Assembly (NCBI RefSeq): GCF_018860385.1
Contig: NZ_JAHKPH010000010.1
Span: 129,773 to 193,772 of the forward strand
Direction of reading: 5' to 3'
From: Reinekea forsetii
GTDB taxonomy: Bacteria; Pseudomonadota; Gammaproteobacteria; Pseudomonadales; Natronospirillaceae
Length of the DNA stretch: 64,000 bases
Made by a program: the position numbers and the translations under genes. A model generated the notes under the pieces. That model made no database searches, was not told the DNA's origin, and saw only the letters and a list, made by a program, of their open reading frames with translations. Positions 9,739-17,500 of this stretch are shown here, piece after piece. Positions within the stretch are counted from its first letter, which is position 1; the number at the start of each line of letters is the position of its first letter.

Positions 9739-9786
9739 AAAGTATCTGTCCTATTAAGTTTGCTGGGCTAACAAACTTAATAGGAC
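9739..9786 (+). repeat. Cassette-boundary direct repeat, copy B, extended into a perfect 15-bp hairpin
   Basis: AAAGTATCTGTCCTATTAAG at 9739-9758 belongs to the same repeat family as copies C and D. From 9748 it forms a perfect 15-bp inverted repeat (9748-9762 with 9772-9786) around a 9-nt loop, with GTCC and GGAC at its foot. It could also terminate the minus-strand immunity gene ending at 9801. Foot tetranucleotides and a hairpin recall REP elements, but this is not established. Confidence 0.65.
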
Positions 9787-9800
9787 ATATTTTAGTGCGC

Positions 9801-10070
9801 TTAGAGAAATAGCGAGGTTATTAAAATAAAATAAATGAAGCCCGAAAGAACCATAAAGTGAGTTTTTTCGAGAGGCTTCATATTCATATATTTACTGTTT
9901 TTAAAATCTCTTTTGACTGGCCATAGGAAATATAAATTCGAAAAAGTTACAGAAGCTACTAAACTTCCTTTAAAAAGCAATCGACATTCTGAAGTATATG
10001 TAGCTAAAACTAAAACTACTGATAGTACAAACAAAACTGCTGGGAAAGACCTATTGTTAAAAATATTCAA
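9801..10070 (-). CDS. Small membrane protein, candidate immunity protein of rhs tip cassette 1
   Basis: An 89-residue protein with three hydrophobic stretches (about residues 9-23, 33-50 and 70-88) and no family I recognise. The start is a TTG; TAGGAG at the end of the preceding rhs tip gene provides both its stop codon and the ribosome site, so the two are translationally coupled. A small gene directly after an rhs toxin tip is usually its immunity gene. Membrane location suggests the toxin acts at or across the inner membrane. Function is inferred from position. Confidence 0.6.
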   Translation of the reverse strand: MNIFNNRSFPAVLFVLSVVLVLATYTSECRLLFKGSLVASVTFSNLYFLWPVKRDFKNSKYMNMKPLEKTHFMVLSGFIYFILITSLFL

Positions 10071-10079
10071 TTTTAACTC

Positions 10080-11310
10080 CTATTTAGCACCACTGCAGTT
10101 AGTTACCGCGCTTTCACAGAACTGTAACCCAACTGATATACCATAACCAGGCCCTTTCCAAGAGGACGCCAAACCAATTGCGTTATCAGAGAGTGAAATC
10201 GCACCTCCTTGAGTTCCCACATTTAAGAATGGCCCCCAACTCTCAGACTCACCTTCCTCCAATTCAGAAGTACTCAGACTTCCAGATCCGTAACCACCTC
10301 CGCCAATATGGGCGCCTAATCCAATTTGAACACAAGCTGAACTAACCGTACAACTTTGCCCACTATCGGTGATCGACTGACCGATTGTCGCTGTGGTCCC
10401 AAAAAAACCGCCGAATAAATCCCCAGCGAATCCAGCATTTCCTTCTAGTTCTATTGAAATAAAATTAACATCGGTCTCAGGGCTATACCCATAAATCAAA
10501 TTACTATCATCACTAAAATATAAAGGTTGAACATAATTACCGGGGTTAGCATACATATTACTGGGGTCAACAACTTGAACTCCATTACCAACCAACCCCA
10601 CATATCCAGCATCTTCTGGCTCACACAACCCCAACGGATCCACCCAACGCAACGCATTCCCACTCACATACCCATACCGCATCTGCTGTGCAGGGTCTTT
10701 TAATAAATCACTTTGCGTGCGCCCAATATAACGCATCAATTCACTTTGTGCGTCTTTTGGCAGCATTAAATTCACATGATTGTATTGATCGGGTTGGATG
10801 AACCGCCCTACTGTTGGGTTGTACCAGCGAGCATCCATGTGGTTAAACCCACTGATGCTTTCACGGTATTTACCGGTGTATTGGTACGGTATTAAGTTGT
10901 TGGTGCGGGTGTGGATGCTGCTGGCGCTGTAGCCGCCTTCATCATTCCCGTTCTGGTATTGGCTTGAGACTACTCCAAAGGCGTTGTAGCGAAAGCCGTA
11001 GTTGTTTTGGCTATCAATGCCGCTCACGCGCAGTGTGCTGTTTTGATAATCACTGTGGAAGAACAGTTTGGTTTGCAAGCCTTTTAGGTGCCCGCTGACT
11101 TTGGTCTCTTTATTGCCGGCTTGGTAGAGGTTTTGCGCCAATAGTTGGCCGTATAAACCGGCTACTTGGTTCGGTAAGTAGGTTAGCTGACGGTACGCTT
11201 GGTAATCGGCTTGGTTGATGGCGCTGGTTGCGTATTGCGCAAGCTCTTGGCGGCCGTCAAGCAGGCTGATTAATACATAGTTGCTGTTTTTGGCGTTGTG
11301 GCCTGTGGGC
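10080..11310 (-). pseudogene. Displaced rhs C-terminal cassette 1 (core end plus variable tip)
   Basis: The frame is open from the junction at 11310, where TAG from the repeat precedes PTGHNAKNS. There is no ATG start; only TTG codons are available, such as 11141. It encodes the end of the rhs core (YD-repeat tail, QYTGKYRES, MDARWYNPTVGRFIQPDQYN, then the DPLGL hinge at about 10630) and a variable tip of about 180 residues. The first ~50 tip residues are shared with cassette 2; the rest is Gly/Ser-rich with no recognised toxin motif. Sequence identity with the main rhs gene ends exactly at 11310, next to repeat C. This is the known orphan rhs-CT/immunity arrangement; expression would need recombination with the main gene. 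Confidence 0.8.
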
Positions 11311-11315
11311 TATTT

Positions 11316-11336
11316 AAAGTGCCTGTCCGTATAAGT
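11316..11336 (+). repeat. Cassette-boundary direct repeat, copy C
   Basis: AAAGTGCCTGTCCGTATAAG plus T, immediately beyond the truncated core of cassette 1. A short ATTGTG/CACAAT dyad follows, a weaker version of the hairpin seen at copy B. The A/T-rich spacer on to 11500 holds no gene that I can support. Confidence 0.65.
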
Positions 11337-11500
11337 ATTGTGAACTAGACAAAATATACACAATTACCCTGCATATAATTTTATTGATTGTCCTATTTGT
11401 TAATTAACACAGCTATATTTTAACGATTGCATGATTAGACTAACATAGGCGATCGGTTATTTTTTATAGCGATAGAATACACATCAATTTTCATTTTGGC

Positions 11501-11770
11501 TCACTTATCCTGTTCAAGCTTTTTCCTTATAATTATTGCAGTTAACAAGAATGCACAGCATAGATATAGCCCTGTTACTATCAAGATATATTCCCGATAA
11601 AAAGAAAAAGTGTAGCTCGATAAAAATATTATTGGTAAATATATGGCCATAAATTGAGGAAAACTTAAACTGTAAACATCCCCACATTTTTTACATCGAT
11701 GTTTTCCGTTGTAAATAGCTAAGATAAACTCTTTCTTATGAATCTTTGATTTGCATTTTGTACACTTCAT
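11501..11770 (-). CDS. Zinc-ribbon membrane protein, candidate immunity protein of rhs tip cassette 2
   Basis: An 89-residue protein. The N terminus has two CxxC pairs (CTKCKSK at residues 3-9 and CKKCGD at about 26-31), a compact zinc-ribbon pattern, followed by two hydrophobic segments (about 37-55 and 61-80) and a basic tail. It begins with ATG after AGGTAG, 15 bp downstream of the cassette 2 tip. No family recognised. Position after an rhs tip makes immunity the best guess; unlike the cassette 1 partner it has a metal-binding head. Confidence 0.55.
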   Translation of the reverse strand: MKCTKCKSKIHKKEFILAIYNGKHRCKKCGDVYSLSFPQFMAIYLPIIFLSSYTFSFYREYILIVTGLYLCCAFLLTAIIIRKKLEQDK

Positions 11771-11785
11771 AGAATCTACCTGTAT

Positions 11786-13794
11786 TTAGTAATCTGCAGT
11801 TAAGTAATTATAGGCTTTACTTCCAGCCCAGTTGGCAGCATAACCAACCCCAATTGAAACCGCAGTAACACCAACCGAAGGACCAACCACTGCAGCTCCA
11901 ATTCCGAGGGTTAATGCGCCTGCTGCAAAACCTGTAGCAGTTCCAAATGTAGCGGCGCTATCATACTCTTCATAGTAAGCCTGCTTCGTTATTTCAGCAC
12001 CAATATCAACGTAACCACCCAAAGTTGTCCCACTTGGTAATTTATTATCCGTTAGCTCAGTTGCAACTATCGCTAGGATATCAATAAGAGTCCCGACAAC
12101 TGGAATAATTATTTGAGTATCGCTTTCGGGGCTATACCCAAAAATCAAATTACTATCATCACTAAAATATGAAGGTTGAACATAACTACCGGGGTTAGCA
12201 TACATATTACTGGGATCAACAACTTGAACCCCATTACCAACCAACCCCACATATCCAGCATCTTCTGGGTAACACAACCCCAACGGATCAACCCAACGCA
12301 ACGCATTCCCACTCACATACCCATAACGCATCTGCTGGGCTGGGTCTTTCAACAAATCACTTTGGCTACGCCCAATATACCGCATCAATTCACTTTGCGC
12401 GCCTTTTGGCAGCATTAAATTCACGTGATTGTATTGATCGGGTTGAATGAACCGCCCTACTTTAGGGTTGTACCAACGAGCGTCCATATGGTTGAACCCA
12501 CTGATGCTTTCACGTTACTTACCTGTGTATTGGTACGGTATTAAATTGTTGGTTCTTGTGTGGATGCTGCTACCACTGTAGTCGTCATCATCCCAATCAT
12601 CATCGTCGTTCTGGTAATGGCTTGAGACAACCCCAAAGGCGTTATAACGGAAGCCGTAGTTGCTTTGGCTATCAACGCCACTTACTCGCAGTGTGCTGTT
12701 TTGGTAATCGTTGTGGAAGTACAGTTTTGCTTGTAAGCCTTTTAGGTGCCCGCTGACTTAGGTTTCTTTATTGCCGGCTTGGTAAAGGTTTTGCGCCAAT
12801 AGTTGGCCGTATAAACCGGCGACTTGGTTCGGCAAGTACGTTAGCTGACGGTACGCTTGGTAATCGGCTTGGTTGATGGCGCTGGTTGCGTATTGCGCAA
12901 GCTCTTGGCGGCCATCGAACAGGCTGGTTAACACATAGTTGCTGTTCTTGGCGTTGTGGCCTGTGGGCAGCTTGGTGTTGTTTTTGCCTTTTTTGTTGTC
13001 ATCGTCATCATCTTCTCTTACCCAACCTTGGAAGGAGCTGAGGATACGACGGTCACGGCTGTCGTAGGCAAACGTTAACGTATCTTGGTTGTCTCCGATG
13101 ATGGCAATGAGGCGGCCATAGGCATCGCTGTTATATTGAGTGGTGCGCGGGTCGTTATCATCATCTGTGGCGATTGTTTGTGTGAGCTCACCGTTGCGGC
13201 TGTATTGATACTGGGTATCAACGCGGTCGTCCCATTCAAACTCATCTTCGTCATGGTCATCGTCATCTTCATCATCACGTTCCCACTCACGCGCATGCGT
13301 CAGTTGGTTGGCTTCGTTGTAGCTGTAGACGAACGTTTTGCCTTGCTGGGTTTTACTTTCTAAGTTGCCGTTGGCATCCCAGTTATACACGGTGGTGTAT
13401 TTACCTTCAAACGCTTGCGATAAACGGTCGGCGGCGTCGTAATCGTAGAAGTAGCTGTTTTGAGTTTTTTCGCTGGCGTCATATTTGGCCATTAAGTTAC
13501 CGACTTCGTTCCATTGGTACACAATGAGGTCGGTTAACACGTAGCCGTTTTCTGGGTAGGCGGCAATGAGTTTCTGTTCTACTTGGTACAGGTGGTTTTC
13601 AAAACTGTATAGGTCAGCATAGTTTGGCGCTTTGTGTTCGCGTTTGTAGTCATCGAACAATTGCGTATCAAAACCGTACTGTTGGCCTTTTTTCAGTTCT
13701 TTGCTGGTTTGCGGGCGTTGGAAGGCAATGGCGATTATTCCACCGCGTTCATTGTACAGTTTAACATCGCGGGTGCCGTTGGTGCTGGTTTTGG
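11786..13794 (-). pseudogene. Displaced rhs C-terminal cassette 2, broken by two nonsense codons
   Basis: Sequence matching the main rhs core runs from the junction at 13794 to the DPLGL hinge near 12290, then a tip of about 165 residues. The frame is interrupted by TAA at 12758-12760 (AAA in the other copies, after QAGNKET) and TAA at 12515-12517 (TAC elsewhere, in TGKYRES), leaving three pieces. A TAA also sits at the repeat junction. The last piece (from ATG 12487) carries the whole tip. After ~50 residues shared with cassette 1, the tip has long Gly/Ala/Val-rich hydrophobic stretches that may insert in membranes. The tip is intact, so it remains a usable donor for recombination. Confidence 0.8.
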
Positions 13795-13800
13795 GGGTTT

Positions 13801-13822
13801 AAAGTGCCTGTCTTATTAAGTT
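13801..13822 (+). repeat. Cassette-boundary direct repeat, copy D
   Basis: AAAGTGCCTGTCTTATTAAG plus TT, six bases beyond the point where the core homology of cassette 2 ends. It is followed by a GTTATTG/CAATAAC dyad. Confidence 0.65.
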
Positions 13823-13860
13823 ATTGCTAAAGAGTTCAATAACATTTAGATTGGCACTAA

Positions 13861-13891
13861 AACCCTGCTAGAGTGCGCGTCCATATTAGTT
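13861..13891 (+). repeat. Cassette-boundary direct repeat, copy E
   Basis: The core AGAGTGCGCGTCCATATTAG plus TT at 13870-13891 differs from copy A at one position. It lies 8 bp after the stop codon of the immunity candidate of the main rhs gene. Confidence 0.7.
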
Positions 13892-13898
13892 CGAAAAT

Positions 13899-14537
13899 TT
13901 ACCAAGAGAAGCCTCTAATTATTAAAACACTGTCTATTTCATTGTTACTAAGCAATGTCAATTCTACAGAAATTACATCATTAAAAGGGAGATCAATACC
14001 CACAAAGCCCTCTATAATTTTTGAATATTCAATATTGTATTTTTTGACCTTAGTGCTAGGCGATATGTATTCAGAATAAGTGAACTTATGTACAACTTGG
14101 TTAGACTCATTAAAATAACTTCGCTTTCTAAAACTAAGTTCACTTGGAGCCAACTCTGTTAATACTTTTTCAATTGCATTGCTATACTTTTTTCCTAATA
14201 AATCATGAATCCCAGCCCCTTCAAAGTTAATCGTCCTAGTGCAATACGCCTTTTCAAGGTCATTCCTGAATTCAACTGATTTAATAACATTTCTTTCCAT
14301 CTCTGGAAATACTTTAACGAATCCCAGAATGCCACTTTTTGTAGATACGCAATTCAATTCATTAGCCTGAGATTTCACACCAAATATTTCTTCTACAGTT
14401 GATTTAAATATTATTATATTTGGACCTACAACTTTTATGCCCTCTATATTCAAAGGCGCCGCCGCACCATATGAGCAACCGTTAAATATGGCAACAATAA
14501 TAGCAATTGTAAATCTAGTATATGACAACAAGACCAT
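13899..14537 (-). CDS. Secreted or periplasmic protein, candidate immunity protein of the main rhs toxin
   Basis: A 212-residue protein with an N-terminal export signal (hydrophobic residues about 8-26, FTIAIIVAIFNGCSYGAAA; cleavage after AAA or a weak lipobox at Cys21). The mature part is a mixed alpha/beta protein with two or three Cys and no family I recognise. Its ATG (14537), preceded by AGAGGAGA, lies inside the end of the rhs gene, a 23-bp overlap that implies coupled translation. A periplasmic immunity protein is what one expects for a toxin that attacks peptidoglycan, matching the L,D-transpeptidase-like tip of the neighbour. Confidence 0.65.
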   Translation of the reverse strand: MVLLSYTRFTIAIIVAIFNGCSYGAAAPLNIEGIKVVGPNIIIFKSTVEEIFGVKSQANELNCVSTKSGILGFVKVFPEMERNVIKSVEFRNDLEKAYCTRTINFEGAGIHDLLGKKYSNAIEKVLTELAPSELSFRKRSYFNESNQVVHKFTYSEYISPSTKVKKYNIEYSKIIEGFVGIDLPFNDVISVELTLLSNNEIDSVLIIRGFSW

Positions 14538-17500
14538 TCTCCTCTGTTTTATTCCTATCAGTTAAATTCAATATCGGGCAGCCCTTTGAACGGGTTTGGG
14601 TGGCAGTACTGTTTGCCCCATGAAAATATAAGCTGTCTCTATACCCATCTCCATCTGCATGCATATCATTATATGGTGAAGGGAATAGCTGCATTCCTTC
14701 AACAGTAGTCCCTGGTAAGTCCACAATAGGTCCCTGCATATACAAACCCCTAGGAGCTGCACCTAGGTTATCTCGATGTTCAAAAGCACTACTATTATGA
14801 AATCCTTGGTAGCCAGAAAAAGAGCTTCCTGAAGCAACTGTATTCCCATTTCGATCAAATACTTTGAAATCTCCTGTAGATTGCTCCCACGTCGTTAGCG
14901 TTCCAGTCCAATCATTTTTTCTAGTGTCGTATTCACCAGATTTTTGTTCTGGCGACTGGTCTCCAAATAAACTCTGTAACAAACTTAAGTTACTTACTGA
15001 AGGGTTAGTTGGATCGTACAAATCATTTACGCTCTCAGTAAATGGATTTTCATTACCAGTAATATTATCGTGATTTTCATCTAAGCTTCCTAAAAAACTT
15101 GCTTGGTACTCAGGCTTAGAATTTATAAATGGTAACAAATATTGAATATCTCCACTCGATATAGCTCCTCTATCCACACTAATATTTACTTCTAATTTCT
15201 CATTATTTTCAATCAACCCCAACGGATCCACCCAACGCAACGCATTCCCACTCACATACCCATAACGCATCTGCTGAGCTGGGTCTTTCAACAAGTCACT
15301 TTGGCTACGCCCAATATACCGCATCAATTCACTATGTGCGCCTTTTGGTAGCATTAAATTCACGTGATTGTATTGATCGGGTTGGATGAACCGCCCTACT
15401 TTCGGGTTGTACCAACGCGCGTCCATGTGGTTCAAGCCACTGATGCTTTCACGGTATTTACCGGTGTATTGGTACGGTATTAAGTTGTTGGTTCTTGTGT
15501 GGATGCTGCTGGCGCTGTAACCTTCGTTTTTATCATCATCCCAATCATCGTCGTCGTTCTGGTAATGGCTTGAGACAACCCCAAAGGCGTTATAACGGAA
15601 CCCGTAGTTGTTTTGGCTATCAACGCCGCTCACTCGCAGTATGCTGTTTTGGTAGTCGCTGTGGAAGTACAGTTTTGCTTGTAAGCCTTTTAGGTGCCCG
15701 CTGACTTTGGTTTCTTTATTACCGGCTTGGTAGAGGTTTTGCGCCAATAGTTGGCCGTATAAACCGGCGACTTGGTTCGGCAAATAGGTGAGCTGACGGT
15801 ACGCTTGGTAATCGGTTTGGTTGATGGCGCTGGTTGCGTATTGCGCGAGCTCTTGGCGGCCATCGAACAGGCTGGTTAATACATAGTTGCTGTTTTTGGC
15901 GTTGTGGCCTGTGGGCAGCTTGGTGTTGTTTTTGCCTTTTTTGTTGTCATCGTCATCATCTTCGCGATCGTTGTCATCCCAATCTTCATTGTGGTGGTCG
16001 TCATCGTCATCTTCGTCCCAATCGTCATCATCGTCTTCTCTTACCCAACCTTGGAAGGCGCTGAGGATGCGGCGGTCACGGCTGTCGTAGGCAAACGTTA
16101 ACGTATCTTGGTTGTCGCCGATGATGGCAATGAGGCGGCCATAGGCATCGCTGTTGTATTGTGTGGTGTATTGGTCGTTATCATCATCTGTGGCGATGGT
16201 TTGTGTGAGTTCACCATTGCGGCTGTATTGATACTGGGTATCGACGCGGTCGTCCCATTCAAACTCATCTTCGTCATGGTCGTCGTCATCTTCATCATCA
16301 CGTTCCCACTCACGCGCATGAGTGAGTTGGTTGGCTTCGTTGTAGGTATAAACAAACGTTTTGCCTTGCTGGGTTTTACTTTCTAAGTTGCCGTTGGCAT
16401 CCCAGTTATACAGGGTGGTGTATTTACCTTCAAACGCCTGCGTTAAACGGTCGGCGGCGTCGTAATCGTAGAAGAAGCTGTTTTGAGTTTTTTCACTGGC
16501 GTCATATTTGGCCATTAAGTTACCGACTTCGTTCCATTGATACACGATGAGGTCGGTTAACACATAGCCGTTTTCTGGGTAGGCGGTTTTTAACTGCTGT
16601 TCTACTTGGTATAGTTGAGTTTCAAACTGGTATAGGTCGGCATAGTTTGGCGCTTTGTGTTCGCGTTTGTAGTCATCAAACAGCTGCGTATCAAAACCGT
16701 ATTGGTAGCCTTTTTTCAGCTCTTTGCTGGTTTGCGGGCGTTGGAAGGCAACGGCGATGATGTCACCGCGTTCGTTGTACAGTTTAACATCGCGGGTGCC
16801 GTTGGTGCTGGTTTTGGTCACCATGCGGTTTAGGGTGTCGTAACCAAATTCAAAGCGATCTTCTTGCGTGGTTAAGGTGTGTATGCGGCCTAACGCATCG
16901 CGTTTGTAATTCACTTGGGTGAGATCGGTGGCTAACCCTATACGACGGCCATTGAGGTCATCGGTGTAATCGATGATTTGGTTTAAGGTGTGGTTGGTTA
17001 CCTTATCCAGCGTGCCTCGTTTGGTGTATTGGTAGCTTTCATTGTATTGCGCATTGGTTATTTGGCTGAGTCGGCCGACTTGATCAAACGCCCAGGATTC
17101 TTGTGTGGTTGCATCGCCATTGGCCATGCGTTGGGTTTTTTGCCCGAGTGCATTGTATTGGTAATCAATGCGGTCGTAGCTTGGTTGAGTGATGGCATTC
17201 AATCGCCCTGCGGGGTCTATATCGTAATCGGTTGTCAGACCAAGCTCATTGGTGGCGGTATCTAAATAGCCGTTGGCATCGAAGGTGTAGGTTTGCGTGT
17301 AACGAGGATCATTTGCGGCAAAGCCTTTGGCACTGGTCACACTTGTTAAACGGTTTGCGGCATCGTAATTGTAATGCGTGGTGCCGTTGTTTGGTTGGGT
17401 TACTGCCGTAAGGTTACCTGCGGCGCTGTAATCCATACTGGTGGTTCGGTTTTGTGCATCAACAATCGCGGTAATTTGGCCACGGGTGTTATAAGCAAAA

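Noticed and set aside
13085-13363. A plus-strand membrane-protein-like frame over cassette 2
   Set aside because: It is the complement of the acidic rhs core tract; hydrophobicity arises from antisense Asp codons.
5530-13891. An integron: tyrosine recombinase plus repeat-bounded cassettes
   Set aside because: The recombinase lacks anything that marks IntI to my eye, the repeats are direct 22-bp units without attC-type paired core sites, and cassettes are homologous rhs tips rather than unrelated promoterless genes. Four kilobases of core genes separate them.
9667-13891. A CRISPR array
   Set aside because: Only five repeats at irregular kilobase spacing with genes between them, no uniform spacers and no cas genes.
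15834-16386. Long plus-strand open frames opposite the acidic rhs region
   Set aside because: They mirror GAT/GAC-rich codons on the minus strand (reading as Ser, Val, Ile or His runs) and recur wherever the rhs copies occur; no ribosome sites or family matches.
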